From Laburnicola sp. R22_1 (lineage: Eukaryota; Ascomycota; Dothideomycetes; Pleosporales; Didymosphaeriaceae), in assembly GCA_014281115.1 (NCBI GenBank), contig JACONQ010000002.1, forward strand, positions 2,170,001-2,234,000: DNA of 64,000 bases. Reading direction: 5' to 3'. This document shows, in pieces, positions 34,752 to 48,306 of the stretch. A model generated the notes under the pieces. The model made no database searches. It was not told where the DNA came from and saw nothing but the letters and a program-made list of their open reading frames with translations. The position numbers were made by a program, and so were the translations under genes. Each line of letters starts with the position of its first letter. Positions within the stretch are counted from its first letter, which is position 1.

Positions 34752-36824
34752 AAGCAATAAAGAAGGAAGGAGATGGACAGTATATCGATACATGAAGTTG
34801 GAGGATACGTCAGTATGCGACATCTTGTAGCTGGAGCAAGAAGTAGGACGGACGCCTATTGCAGCTTGTACCAAAGCTTCCCTCGTCTAGACACGAGGAA
34901 CCGAATGCGTCGCGACCCCGATACCGATCCGCCCGCGGAAAGCAAGACCTGAAACGGCGATTTATAGCGGCGCGATCGCTTAGTCGTGTACGCCGTAGGT
35001 CTTGACCTACGGTGAGTATCACGAGGGATTGCAATTCAAGGACAAAGGACGAAAGAGACGCTTCACCAACTGGCCACAACGCACCCAAACTGTCACAAAG
35101 TGCGCTAAAGGCACTGTTTCGACGCAGTGTCGCGCCACGACAGATGCGAGCTGAGTAAAACAAAGGGTTTTCGATTTGCCCAAGCCTTACGATTTCTCTC
35201 CCAATATCTAGACCCGCATTTTGACGTGCAGGCTTCCCTGCGTTACGGCGCGTCGGTTCACGATGGCCCAGGATATCGGGACGTATTATAGAAGAAATAC
35301 TTGGTGGGAGGGAGGATTGAAAGGTTATGTTATCGCAATTGAAGGAACACATGTCGGGCCTCTTGCGTAGGAGCAAGGAATCCCACAAGTAGGAAGGAAA
35401 AAGAGAGGTTAGGACCGCCTAGGCACCCAGACCAGAGACTCACCAACAATCTCAAAGCCATCATACTAAAACAAATACAAAAGCGGCAAACAATCTATAA
35501 CTCAAAAACTGTCCTTCTTACACTATCACTGTACGTGTTTACCCCAAATCCAGAATCCAAACCCCAAACCCCATCTCCACCCCCTGCAGCCTGCTGACCA
35601 CATCGCCCCATCTCACCACGCGTCCCGCCGCGCACAGATCCGCGTCCTAATCCATCCATGCCCATCCCACCTCGCCGTCTCACATACGCCACACACACAC
35701 CACTCATCAATCAATATAACGATGGCGTCGTCACGCCATCAAAAAAAATCCAGAATCTGCCCGCCTTCGCCACTTCCACATACCACCACTTTTCCTCTCG
35801 CAGTCTGTCTGAAAATTTCCTCGCCAGCCAACGCCCACAAAACCCCCTCCCTCTTCCTTCCTCATACCAGATATTACCTACCTCGTCGTATCCACATAAT
35901 CAATCACTCACAATCTTCTCTTGCCACCCTATACATACATACCTACATATGAGTACCCACACATCCACCCGGCCCTCTTCCCTCCGCACCAAACACAGCC
36001 CAGCCTAGCCCTCCCTAGTAGCTACCACGCGCCTCAAAATCCAAATCCCCAATTCATCCAGAATAAACTTTCCCCCCAAAACCCAACATATGCCTGCGCA
36101 ATACTTAACTATTAACATAAGACCTATAACAAGCATTTTAACCACCACCCAAGCAAGCGAACGAGCGAACGAGCGCGCACGGAACGCGCCTAATTCCGCG
36201 CTGTCGCCGGCTTACGCACCCCACAAAATGCAACATTGCACATGGGCACACAACAAAAGACCTCTCATAGACAGAAGCAAAACCCACGCCTTAGTCATTC
36301 GACATGAATTATCCTACAGTATATGCACGACGCAAACAACCGATCCGATTATCATTATCGCATGCCACACCACCATCACCATCACCATCACCATCACCGC
36401 CCCCAACCCACCACCCACTCAACCAACCCAGTGAAAAGAAAAAAGAAAAAGACGAGAGGGAAAACAATGCTATTCTACACGAAAGTCGCAAAAGCAGTGG
36501 CAAGAAAGAAAAATGGCTTTCCCTACCCCAACCGTCGTGAAAGTATAGATATAGAAATTAGGAAGAAACAAAGTCAACCCCCTCCCGCCCCCAATAAACG
36601 CCTTGCTTTTTCTTTTCACACCCTCGCAGAAAAGACCAAAGATTTCCCATGTCCGGGAGCCCCACCATGTGAGGCTGTGTGGCTCACGTCGCAATGCAGT
36701 AACTGAAAATCCGTAACCCCATACGCACGCAAATGCAATGAGTAGACATTACCGGCCAAGATATCCGGCTGGCCATTTCCATGTATCATGATACTAGTTA
36801 GGAGCGTTTGTAGAAGCCGCCAGT
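34752..36824. other. Intergenic region, no gene supported
   Basis: About 2.1 kb between the receptor and the 3' end of NOT1. A 192-codon minus-strand frame at 34810-35388 has no recognisable motif. Noted elements are a perfect 9-bp inverted repeat with a 2-nt spacer (CCGTAGGTC / GACCTACGG, 34993-35012) and a CACCAT/CATCAC microsatellite at about 36369-36398. The last several hundred nt are pyrimidine- and CA-rich and probably include the NOT1 3' UTR. Confidence 0.45.
34993..35012. repeat. Perfect 9-bp inverted repeat, 2-nt spacer
   Basis: CCGTAGGTC and GACCTACGG flank TT. It lies in an intergenic region downstream of the receptor gene and could be a hairpin in a transcript 3' region or a dyad binding site. 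No function can be assigned. Confidence 0.7.
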
Positions 36825-39800
36825 TCAAGCAAGAGGTTGGGGACTTTGCTGCGCATTCGTGAAAAGGGCACTGAAGATACGCTCAACCTAGTGAAGTTAG
36901 ATTGGTACCAAGCAAGGCGAGAAAGGGTGAACGAACCTCTGGTGCAGCCTTGACAAACGGTAAATCCCAAAATGCGTAGGTGCGGTTCTTGATAATCTCA
37001 AGAAGCGTGATGATGAGGCCCCATGGATGTGGTCGATGCACCAATAGTCGCTCCATGAAAACACGCGTGATGGTATGTTGGACTTCTTCGTTGTTTGAAG
37101 ACCCAAAAAGGTGTAGCAGTGCACAGCTGAAATACTGCGTATGTGAGTTAGGCCAACGAAGCTGGTTGGCAATTGCACTAATGAAATGGAACTTGGCCTC
37201 TGGACGAAGTTCCCGGGCCAACCTCTCAATCAACTTGGCCGCCGGAGCAGAGCCATCGAAGATGGGACCCTTGGTGCCTTGCAAGGCGAGGGCGTTGATT
37301 CCAATATAAAGGGTGATCGCGTGGATCAAGACTGGATCAGCAGTCGTGACATCGACTTCGAAACCGGCCTCTTTAGGCTCTGCATAGTAGACCGCGTTGC
37401 AGACTTTCTCAACTTCTTGGGCTCTTGGTTCAGGGGACCGCAGAAGCGCATCAACAACATCCTTGACGCCCTTTTTCCGAAGAATGTCATCGATATCGGC
37501 ACGAATGACGGGGGCTTGCCGGCTGTCGTCAAGGCGATCAACCTTCACGCCGGTGGTGAACGGATCAGGCATCTCGAGTATGTTGGAGGGATAAGCACTG
37601 ACAATAAGGTTGCGTAACTGCGTGCAATGCATTGGGATGCTGTTGCAAAAACGGAAATGGTTCTCCGCGAGGAACTCGGGATAATCGTGATGGATGACAA
37701 GTAGGACGCGTAGGACACCACGGTAGAAAGTCTGCGCCGTGAGAGTCTCCCCAGTAGGTCGAATCAGGTGGCCGGTGAAGACAAGAAGCGTCTGCACGAG
37801 TTCCGCATACGAGTCCCATCGTTCGGCGTCGCCGTCTTCCAGCATTGCTGGAATGAATATCCTATGGGAGATCAAAGTCAACCACGAAAATGCGAATCGC
37901 GGGAAATGTGCCGGTTCGAGGATGAGGAAAGATTTAGCTACGACCAGAAAGATGTCGCCCTTGAAGCTAGCCAAGGCGTGTTCTTTGACCGCGCCGTTGA
38001 GTTCGAAGAGGATCGATGAGAACAGTCGGAAAAAGACCTTTTGACAAAACGGATCGCCATCGCCATGTGTGCCGAGATGGCTGTTGAGGACTAGAATCAC
38101 GACCAACAGTATCTGGTCAAGGTACTTCGCTTTGCTCTCCTTGACTGCCCCATTCTGTTCACCTTGATAGACGACCAGTTCCACTATGAGTTTGGCAAGG
38201 GCATCTATTTTGACGGTTGCAGTATCCGGATTTCCGCTGCCGTATGGATGCGATTGCTCACGTCCGTAGGAAGCAACGGAGGCATCGATGCACGTGCGGA
38301 AGAACGCGATGGAGTCCTGGGGGTTCTTGATCACCTGCTGCCCATGCAGCTGGAAGATGAAGGCGTCAATTGACTTCTTCGGTGTATCAGGATGTTGAAG
38401 ATGGACCCATTCTTCGAAAATGTACTCCAGCTGATCCTTTTGGCCAGTAGCGGGAGGAGTCAGTGCTTGATCATTCATGTCGACTTGTAACTTTGCTAGC
38501 AGATGTTTTCCCAACTCCATGCTCGGTTCTTCGGCCAGCCAGTTGGTAAGCGCATCTATCGAGAGAGCGAAATCGGCACGGAGTGCACTTGGATGTTCAT
38601 TCAGCAGGATCACATCCAAGAGATTCGAGAGCATCTCCACTGCAGCCAAGCGGCGCTCCTGAATAGCTTTCGCAATAATCGTGTTTAACCGATGCATGTC
38701 CATCAGCCCAACTTCCATGAGAACGACCATAACCGGAGTGTTGAAGATACGGTCATCTTCGTGAAGAGTTGCGAGCCACATCAATACCTGTCTAGAAGTC
38801 GACACAGATAATTGGCATAGGCTACTCAGCAGGTGCGCCAACGTCTCAATCTCCAGTCGACTGAGAGTGTCGGAGAACAAGTGATTCGTGACCGTCCCAG
38901 CGATGCGATAAGCGACCATTTCCTTGTTCGGGCCAGCGAATTCGATACCGGACACAAGCTGCTCGAAGGTGTTGTGTATTGGGTTTGTCGGCTGGAGCTT
39001 ACCGATGTGCTCTTCGGGTGCTTCTTTGGCTAGACGAATCATATCACTTAGGAGGTCATCAACACCGCGTTGCCCGCGTTCTAAGCCTGCGGGTTCCATG
39101 TAGCCGTTGAGTTGCTGCGGTGGCGGAGCGTGAGCAGTCGGTAGGCTCAGGAGTCGAGGTTGCTGGGCGGTTTGGCGTGGCTCGGCCGGAGCAGCTGCGG
39201 GAGTCGGCAAATTTGGCACAGCGGCGAACTGGTCTTGCAGAACGTCAGGTAATTGTCGACCACTATCTTGGGAAACGTTGTTGGTGTGTGGAGCACCTCG
39301 CGACTGCCTGCCAAATTCCTCATAGATAGCAAGCTGCTCCCGATTCAAACCTCCATTAGTCTGCTTGTACGGTTCCGGAATGTAGAAGGCCCAAGGACTG
39401 ATGGCGGCATCCTTGAAAGGTTCGTTTGGCCGCTGTTGGCGGAAGTGCTGACGAATCCGGATCGCCTCCTCTATTTGGGAATCAATCTCTTGACGCGATG
39501 ATACCTCGGCGGCTTGCTCCACCGTATTACAGACCAGATCCAGGTTGTCATTGACAAACATTACCACGTGTCCTTCTGGTATAGCTTGCTCCGGTAGGTC
39601 TCGTGCCATGACACGAATATTGTTCTGAATGCTCATTCGCAAAGGTTCCTTGCATGTTACCAGGGCTAATGCGCCCGACAGCGACTTTACAACGGTGTAA
39701 GCTGCATTGCGCAGCTTCTCCTCATCGGGCTCCATGGCAAAATCCTTGCTAACAAGCTGAGACGTGGATATTGCAGCAATGGTGACAGACCGTTCCACCA

Positions 39801-42800
39801 CAGGCGCGATAATCTCTTGGATCGCCTGCTGTACGGCAGTCTCAAAGATCTTCTTGATCGTGCTCTGTGGTACAACGTTCGTGCTCGACGGGGGATATTG
39901 AAGCTGAGGGCGGAAGTCTGGTAAAGCAGCTGTGATAACGGCAGAGGAGAACCGTTCGCTGTTACCACGTGTGCGATTGAGACTCATGATGCTCAGGTCC
40001 CCGAATGCCTCCAGTCCGTCGGGTGGAGGCATTTGCCCTAAATACTCTTCTTCTACTTGCGGCCTCATTCGAATGCAGGTCGAAGGTTCAATCTCTTTGG
40101 GGTCGATATTCAGCCCTTTGCAGAGAACCTCAATTTCGAACTTCTGGTTGAGCTTCAACTCAGCGTGTTCATAAAGCTCCTTGAGAACACCCAGTATTTC
40201 CATTAGCCATGGATTTGGGGGCTGGAAAACGATAGATTTCGCGGCCTGTGAGAGAACTTTGCAAGTGAACGGAATGACAAGGAGCAGACGATCCGTGGCA
40301 TAGCCTTCAACTAGGAGATCTTTGAAAGAGATATTCCTGAACTTGATCGGCTGGTTTCGGGCGATGGTGAGAGAACCAAGCCAGCCTCCAAGGTTTTTGA
40401 GGTGTCCCCGTTCAGTAGAGCCTAAGCTTCCCTCGCTATTGAGCATTCGAATCACTACAATGTAGGTTTCCCGTAAAACCTCGGCCCACAGGATCCTGTC
40501 GTCGAAAAGTTCCAGCATGTCGAGATAGAGTTGCTGGAAATTGGGCTGCATCTTGGCGCGCTCTTCTACGAGGTAGTTTGCGAACCAATGATGATGTCTA
40601 TCCTCGACGGCCTCAGTAAGGTCCCTGATCTTGTCACCCAAGTTCCGTTCAGACACATTGTTCAGAACAAATAACACCCGATCTTGAACTTCCTCGTCGG
40701 GATCCTCATACAGATCCGGTCGCAGTGGAGGGTCAACGTGAAGGCATGTGAACTTCGGTATGATAGGCTCAGTTGGGAGTTGCTCGATCATGCTGGTGCC
40801 GTTGGTCAAGCCAACACCGTTTTGCCCGTCGCCATTCACTTCGCCGATTTGCGTCCGTACGACCTCTTCGGCTTTGGTGTAGATCTCGGTTCCTTGGAGG
40901 GCGGGAATGTTGACTAACTCTTCGCAATAGTTAGGCCACTCGTGAAGGCGATTGGAGTAGTGAATCAAAGCCTGGAGACCGAATTTGTACATGGAGTCCT
41001 CAGGACGATAATCCTGAACAGCTTCGAGGACCATCGATAAGCCTACCCGAAGTGCAAGCCGGGAAAGTAGATTATAGTTAATAATCCCACCGAAAAGCAC
41101 CGCAGTGGTTGCTAAAGCTTCCAGAGGATACTCGCCAAAGCAGTTGTACTCGTCGAAGAGCCCATGTATCATGCAGGCGAAAAGGTCTTGCTCGGCGGGA
41201 TCTTGAGATTCCTTATACTTTTTCAGTATCTGTATGATCTCTCGTACGTCGCTCTCGCTGCTGTACATGTTCTTGAAATGCTCTTGCATCTTCTTGTCGG
41301 CATCTTCTGGAAGCGCGTTGCCATTCTGCCCATTAGCGTCGATGATTTCGTCGAAGCCTTCTCCATAATTGATCAAACGGGGATAGGCCTGAATGCAAGC
41401 TCGCTGTAGAGACATGAGCTCCTCGTCAGTAAGTCCGCAGTCAGCAAGGAACCAGAGCATTGGATAGACGGTTTTGACGGGAAGTGGCAACCGGTTGGAG
41501 AGCGGTCCGTCCTCGCGTGAACGCTGCATTTCTTCTGCTGCTCTAGCGCCAAGGAAGTTTTGCAAGATGCGGCGAAATAGGGTACCGGCTTGTTCATATG
41601 TCTGCTGCAACCAAGGTTCGATCTGGAACAGGCCTCGCGCGTGCGCCTGAGCTGCGAGATCCAGGCTAATATCTGTATTGCTGCGGATCAGAGCCTCTAG
41701 CCAGCCATTATGCTCAGCATGTTGAAGAATAGCGCTTAAGGACATTGAATCGTTGTTGTAAGCGTCGACAAAGCGGTCTATGAGCCACTGTGCATCTTGC
41801 TGCCAAAGTCCGTAGATGACGAACTCGTGCTTTGATAGCTTTCTCCAGAAATAAGGCTCGAACAGCTGCTTGAGGGCCTGTTCCTGTAATGCGCCCCATG
41901 GCTTCGGGACCGCAGCAGCAGCAACAAGAAATTCTGCCGTATGCGGATTGATCACAGCGTCAGGAATGCCCAACAACTGAGCCTCATGATATGATTCCGA
42001 AGAACGGAATATCATCCCAAACAGAGCTCTGGTAGCATCTAGTGAGACATACGGGTGCTTGACCGCTAGCTCTGCCACAGCTTTGACCTCTTCGGGTCCA
42101 TTCTCGAAGGTCGCACTGGAGTAAGATTCTCTAAGTCGCGGAATCTGTGAAACATCAAGCTCATCTGGCGTGCACGAAAGGAAGCGCAGAAGGAACGACA
42201 ATTGTGTAACTTCGTTCTGCCATGAGCCGCCCCATAAGAGTTGGATGTCGAATGCGTCTGTATCTTGAGCGACCGGAAGAAGCGCATTGTAGATGGCCAA
42301 AAATTGCGCTTTCGACAAGCGCAGATTGTCGCGGTCGAAGGCATGCACAACCTCCTGCCATTCTATCCTCTGGCCTGTACGGTGTTCTCGTAACGCTGCT
42401 ACGAAGTTCTTCGCATTGTATCCTGCAGCTATTGCTAGAAAGACCAGAACATTCGCAACTTGTTGGTAGCTGATATCGCGCGTTTCGGCGGAGGCCAGCG
42501 TCTCTTTGCAAGACTCGATTGTCTCAGTCGCTCGTGGGCCTGCGCGCTGGATGAGCTTCACGAGCGGATTCTGCGAACCATTGGACAGCTCAATGAGCTG
42601 CAGGACGGATTCAATCTCAATGGGTATCGTCGCATGTAGAGTCTGGTATCGTAGCTGCAGAGCGTATGCTAACTTCGCGATGGTTTCGTCGTTCCAATCA
42701 GACGGCGGGTCTTGGAAGATGCGGTCGACCAAGGCGGCTAGGTATTCAGGCGTGAGATCTTCCCGTTGTGACGGATCAGGGTGAGCGATGGCAAGTAGCA

Positions 42801-43842
42801 GATCATCGGTGATGGCGCCCAAAATGGCGTCGGCTATGAGCGGTTAGCTTGTTTTAGCATGCGTACAAGGCGGACCAACCTCTGGCTTTCAGCTCGGGGT
42901 TGCTGCACGACTTGCATGCCGCGGCGAGCAGGCCCTTAGAGAACAGGTCTAGCTGGAAGTGCGACACAAAGGTGGACAGGTCAAACTCCCGGAACAGGTC
43001 GCCCTCGGGTGAGTTGAGCGCCTCGGAAATCCTGAGCGCCTGGTCAGGGTCCTCCCGCAGCTTCTGCATCTCGGTCACGAGTATCAGGTAGTTGCCGCCT
43101 GGGTCTGTGCTGCGAGCGCCCGTGGAGAAGATGTGCGCGGCATTGTTTTGCAACAGGCGCCGGAAGTATTTCGAAAACACCTCCATGCCGTTGGAGTCGA
43201 TCAGCTGCACACAGTCAGCCTCTGCCCGGCGGCAGCGAGGAAGCAGCACAGGACACGTACCTTCCGAATCTGCTCGGCCTGCGTGTCCCACTTGGCGCGG
43301 TCCTTGTCGTCCTTGACAGGGCCAAACTGGCTGAGGAGCAGGAAGACCTGTGCGATGACAATGCGCGAGAGGTTCTGGTTCTGCGGCGACGCGCTGGTGG
43401 GATTAGCGGACGTGTTGGGCGAACCCACGGTGCTCGAGGTCGAAAGCGAGGGTGAGGCGCGAACAAGCCTGGTGGCCCCTCCGCCGCTGCTCGACCCACC
43501 ACCTGATGCGGCTGCGGCGGAGGCCAGTTGCGAGGACGGCTGCGACGCTATGATTCTCGACCGGGAGGACAGCAGCGGGCCGACGGGGGGCTGCTGTCCG
43601 GCGTGCGAGGGCGAAAACGGCGAGGATGTCGACGACGCCGCCGACGATTTGCGGCTCCCGACGTGGCGCGAAGCGGACGGCGGCAGCGATGGGAAGCCGG
43701 ACGCAGCAGGAGAGAAGGCCGGGCGCGTGCCGCTGGGCGAGGGCGTGTTGCGCTGTTCGTGGTTGGTGGCGGTGGAGATGGGGGTCAGGCGTGTGCTCTG
43801 TTGGTGTCTCGGCGGGCCCCAGGGAGGTTGCTGGCTGCTCAT
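36825..43842 (-). CDS. NOT1: CCR4-NOT complex scaffold subunit NOT1
   Basis: Four exons on the minus strand: 43261-43842, 42880-43204, 36937-42833 and 36825-36887 (2288 aa), with introns of 56, 46 and 49 nt. All junctions keep the frame. The second join restores KARADAILGAITDD, and the last exon supplies the typical NOT1 ending VERIFSALFTNAQQSPQPLA. NOT1 is the large scaffold on which the CCR4/CAF1 deadenylases, CAF40 and the NOT2/3/5 module assemble, acting in mRNA deadenylation and transcription. The N-terminal 150 residues are Ser/Pro-rich. They are followed by HEAT-like N-terminal repeats, a central CAF1-binding MIF4G region, the CAF40-binding DUF3819 region (around + coordinates 39660-39850: AIQEIIAPVVERSVTIAAI, CKEPLRMSIQNNIR) and the C-terminal Not1 domain (LLVHRPHPWGLIITLLEIIK). 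Length agrees with ascomycete NOT1. Confidence 0.97.
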
Positions 43843-45105
43843 CTAGATGGCGTTTCCATGAGCAGCGCGTGGGCGGCCGATTACGGGATGGGTGTGGAGG
43901 GAGAGGGTGGTTGTTGGAGAGATATCTGGGCGCGAGTGTTCAACGTCCCGCCAAAGCGGTCTTGGCAAGCCGCCCAACGCGCCGCCTGAGTGGACCGATT
44001 CAGATAGCCAGCGCAGTGTTGTTCGGTGTTTGGGGGCGGGCTTCTTCTTGCAGAAGTGTGAGCAGCTGCTTGTTCCCTTGGTACGCAGACGACAATTTCT
44101 GACGCGAGCACGATACTTTCGCTGTCTGTATGGAGGTTGCGCATGCTCGGAGCCTCGGACGCCGTGCATCGTGCTTCTTCCTCGCCGGCACGAGGAGCCG
44201 CTCCGAATCACCGCCCTGCAGATGACTGCTCCCGATGAACAACCTCTCCAGCTATCAGCCCGATGTCAAGTCGACGGCTCATGCACCCATTCCGAAGAGG
44301 ACTAATTGCAATACTGAATCATCCTCGCCGACGCTGAAACATTGGTCTTTATCCCTAAAGACGTCCCCATGTCGCTGTTCTTCACTGTACCATCTATGTA
44401 TTGCTACCCATTCATTCATTCATTCATTCATCCATTCATATCAGTTTATAGTCGACCTAACCTTTTACAGATTATGGGACTTAACAGCAAGCGCAACCAA
44501 GGTTCAACAGCTAAAGTACGTAAAAAAAGGCGCGATTGGGATTAGCCATAGTGGGGAGCTGAAGTATGACGCGATGATTGTAAAATCAATACAATTGTTA
44601 ACTTGAAACTGTGCACTGTGTAAAACTCAACACAGTACTCAATGGATCTGCATCGGAGATCTTATTGCTACCCAGCCTGGAAAAAGGGCACTACCTGCTC
44701 CAAAACGAACATAGACCTGTCATGTCCAGGAGAACACCCTGTTCCCCGCTCTAACTGGCCATGTTAAATGTTAGGGACTTTCTGTTGCGTCTAGGCGCAC
44801 ACTGCAGTCAAGTGGAAGTGTGACAACCAACATGTTTTTGTCGCTGAGGTGAGGAGTCAAGTCGATGCGCGATGGATGGGGGTTGGCGGCTAGGCGAGGT
44901 TGTCCCTAACAACGCAGTTGGTAAACAAGCTCCCGCAGGGCACACCCCCGACTCTGCCCCACCGCCCCCAAACGCACACCACGCCTACACTACACCTACA
45001 CCCTAGTTCTAGCCAACATATTCTACTCCCACGCGCGTGCTATCCCTCGTTTCCCTCGCAGCGTCATCTTTGGCAACACGCACTCTTGTCGTAAACACCG
45101 GCGCT
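43843..45105. promoter_or_regulatory. Divergent intergenic region, NOT1 / F-BAR gene
   Basis: About 1.26 kb between two divergent starts (43842 - and 45106 +). It includes an ATTC microsatellite at about 44410-44435 and CA/CT-rich sequence just before the F-BAR ATG, typical of fungal 5' leaders. No further coding region is supported. Confidence 0.5.
44410..44435. repeat. (ATTC)n microsatellite
   Basis: A short run of about five ATTC units with one ATCC interruption, in the divergent intergenic region upstream of the F-BAR gene. Confidence 0.8.
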
Positions 45106-48100
45106 ATGGCGGTGGCAGACCCGCCCTCCGTCACGCTCTCATGTACGCCCGTGTGTGCCTGGACGGAAGTAGTCAGCTAATACATACATCGCAGTCGCCA
45201 ACAACTTCTGGGGCAAAGATGACGCCGGCGTCTCTCCTATGCTGGAGCGCATGCACAACGCCAAAGTCACCTCCGACGAGCTCAAGTCCTTCTACGCTGT
45301 GCGGGCCGCCATCGAAGACGAATACGCCCGCAAGCTCCTCAACCTGGCTCGCAAGCCCCTCGGATCGTCCGAAGCCGGCACCCTCCGCATGTCATGCGAT
45401 GTAATCCGCGGCGAGGTGGAGTCCATGGGCAAGGCTCACCAGAGCGTCGCACAGCAGATGAAGACGGAACTAGAGGAGCCGCTCGCTGCATTTGCCGGCG
45501 GCATGAAAGAGCGACGTAAGATTATACAGAACGGCATTGAGAAGCTGCTCAAGATGAAGATGCAACAGACCGCCTCGGTGAACAAGGCCCGTGACAGATA
45601 CGAGAACGACTGTCTCAAGATCAAGGGCTTCCTCGCACAAGCGCACATGGTCATGGGTCAAGAGGAGCGGAAGAACAAGGCGAAACTGGAGAAGACGCAG
45701 ATCCAGCTGTCGGATACCGAGCGCGACTACGAGGCTGCGGTCAAGGTTCTGGAGGAGACCACCGGACGGTGGAACAGGGACTGGAAAGCGGCTTGTGATG
45801 TAAGCTGGATGCGCCAGCACAACCGGGAGGAAGCTAACGCTGATGCAGAAATTCCAAGATCTCGAGGAGGAGCGTATCGACTACACGAAGAGCAGCCTCT
45901 GGAATTACGCCAACATCGCATCGACTGTCTGTGTGAGCGACGATGCGTCATGCGAGAAGATCCGGCTTTCTCTCGAGGACTGCGATGTCGAGAAGGATAT
46001 TACGTGTTTCATCAAAGAGGGTGGAACGGGGCAAGAGATCCCAGATCCTCCAAAGTTCATCAATTTCGCACGTGGTGATACGGACACAGCTTCGCAAGTT
46101 TCAGAGGACGAAAATTTCTCAGTTGCTCAGTTCCAACGGGCTATGAACCCGACTTACCGCACATCTTCTCCTCAACCGTCAGTTTTCGAATCCCACCACG
46201 ATCCGAATAATCCGCTGGCTCGTGAGATGGGTCTTGGGAGGGACACCAAACCAATCCCACAAGACCAAATAAACACAGCACCGCGGCAACCGCCCCAGCC
46301 AGTCCAGCCTGCTCAGCCCGCTCAATCTTCACAGTCCTCACGACACTCGCATTCTGCGCAATCAGTTCGAGCACCACAGCCAGATCCCCGCTTGGTTCAA
46401 GCTCAGCAACAAGCCCACCAACAGTACCAACAGAACAAAGTTCCTCATAATGATTACCCCATAGACGGAATGACTCAGTTCTGTCGCATCGGACCACCTT
46501 CAGAGCAGGACACCATTCCGAGCCCTGTTCGTCCCTCTAGTAGAGACTCTCAGAGCGACTACTCAAACCCCACCTCATTCTCGAGTGTTGAACCTCCTAG
46601 CGGGTCTGCCTCACCCGGGAAACCGATGTTCACGTCTCCACAACCTATCGAAGAGATGCCAGTGCAGAAGAAAAAGGGCTTCTTCCAGAACAGTCCTTTC
46701 GCGAAGAGGAAGAGCAAGCACGAGAGAGACACCCCAACTTCGATCACGCCCAGCAGCCGAAATACCTGGGCCCCGTCGAGATCAGGGAACAACGAGAATG
46801 TCAGTCCAACGCGGCCATTCGCGAGACACGGTCGTGGAACGATTTTGAAGGATGCTCCATCCGCTAGTCCAGAGCCTGTAGATCCCAGAGCCAACTTTCA
46901 ACTCAACGTTGGCAACAATGTCTTTGATGTGGCGTCTCCAGACGGAAAGAAGGAAGAGAAAACCATGGATCCACAAGACGAGTTGGACCCAATTGCACAG
47001 GCCCTCGCTGAACTGAAGGGCGTCACCAAGCAGTCTTCCTTGCGTATGTCTGCCGATCGTTACCATGGCCTTGCTACACCACAACCACCTGGCACGCCAG
47101 CCGTAGGAGCCAATCTTCCAGGAGGTGCACCTACACCTCTGGCAAACGTCAATATGAACGCCGCAAAACGCGGCACACCCCCACCTTCATACGACCAGCC
47201 GCCTATGTCTCGGCTTGGTGCTCCGAAACCAGCGCATACAGCGAGACAAATGCAAAAGACAACGCAGATGTATGTTGATCAGAAGGCAAGTGTCTTTAAC
47301 ACTGGACCTTCATCTCGGGCATCCACTCGTGGCGCTGTCGCTCAGGAGGCGCCACGTGCGGCATCGCCTGCCCCTCGCGCTACAAGCCCCCAACCAAGCC
47401 TCTACAGGGGCCAACAGCAGCAGCAACAGCAGCAACCGCAGTCTCCTGCCGCCTACCATGCAGTATCACCAAATCCTTACGCAGCATCAAACACAGGTAG
47501 CCGGCCTCGTGCTCAAACTACTGGCCAGGCTCCGAATGCGTACGGAACGCCCACTGGCAGGGGCTCGTACTCTTCCTCGCGAGGTGGCTCCCCGGCGCAC
47601 GCCAACGTTCCACGCGCTGTGTCTCCTCAACCCCCTCAGCCAGCCTATGCAAACACCCGGCCCAACTCCCGAGCGGCTCCCAACTCTTCTCCTCAAGCTG
47701 CATACGCCAACACTCGTCCTGCCTCCAGAGCAGCGCCTAACTCCTCTCCTCAGCCTGCATATGCTAATGCTCGTCCTACCTCCAGAGCGGCGCCTAGTTC
47801 TCGGGCTGCTAGTCCACAGCCTCAGTTTCGCCAGTCATACGATCGACCTTCTAGCTCTAGGGGAAGTGACATGGCATTGCAACTAGCGCCGGGGCCTGGA
47901 AGTGAGTATGGAGGTAGTGTAAGAGGTCGAAATGGTGGCGGTCAGCGACCGCAGAGCTCATATTACGGTGGCGCCCCGAGTGACTTGCACCACAGTCCCA
48001 GTCAAATGAGCTCGAGGGTGAGAAGCAAGAGTGTCGCTGAGCCGAGACAATACACGAGAGACGGAAGGATGATTATGCATTACGGTAAGTGCCCCTTCCA

Positions 48101-48306
48101 CTGAATTGAGTTAGGATATAGCTGACTTTTGAATAGCACGTGCTATGTACTTATACACGGCGCAAATCCCAGAGGAGCTTAGTTTTGCGAAAGGCGACAT
48201 CCTCGCTGTGCTCCGTCTACAAGACGACGGCTGGTGGGAAGCTGAAGTCGTTGGCAAAGACGGGCGGAGGGGCCTGGTGCCGTCTAATTATCTCCAGAAC
48301 TGCTAG
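45106..48306 (+). CDS. F-BAR and SH3 domain protein of the Cdc15/Imp2 family (cytokinesis, actin ring)
   Basis: Four exons: 45106-45142, 45195-45799, 45849-48084 and 48137-48306 (1015 aa), introns 52, 49 and 52 nt. The first junction yields TLSFANNFWGKDDAG, the start of the F-BAR domain, which runs to about residue 290 (FWGKDDAGVSPMLERM, EDEYARKLLNLARK, GFLAQAHMVMGQEERKNKAK). A long disordered Ser/Pro/Gln-rich linker follows, containing a polyQ run and three imperfect tandem repeats of the type AYANTRPxSRAAPNSSPQ. The last exon encodes an SH3 domain (AMYLYTAQIPEELSFAKGD, GWWEAEVVG, GLVPSNYLQ). Proteins of this layout bind membrane at the division site and recruit formins and other contractile-ring or septation factors. 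Which of the Cdc15, Imp2 or Hof1 branches it belongs to is not decided. Confidence 0.93.
47640..47812 (+). repeat. In-frame minisatellite, three ~57-60-bp units
   Basis: Three consecutive imperfect units in the linker of the F-BAR protein encode AYANTRPNSRAAPNSSPQ, AYANTRPASRAAPNSSPQ and AYANARPTSRAAPSS. Unit number could vary between strains without disturbing the frame. Confidence 0.85.

Noticed and set aside
34810..35388. 192-codon open frame on the minus strand
   Set aside because: No recognisable family and no supporting splice or codon pattern; it overlaps the likely 3' region of the receptor gene and a palindrome.
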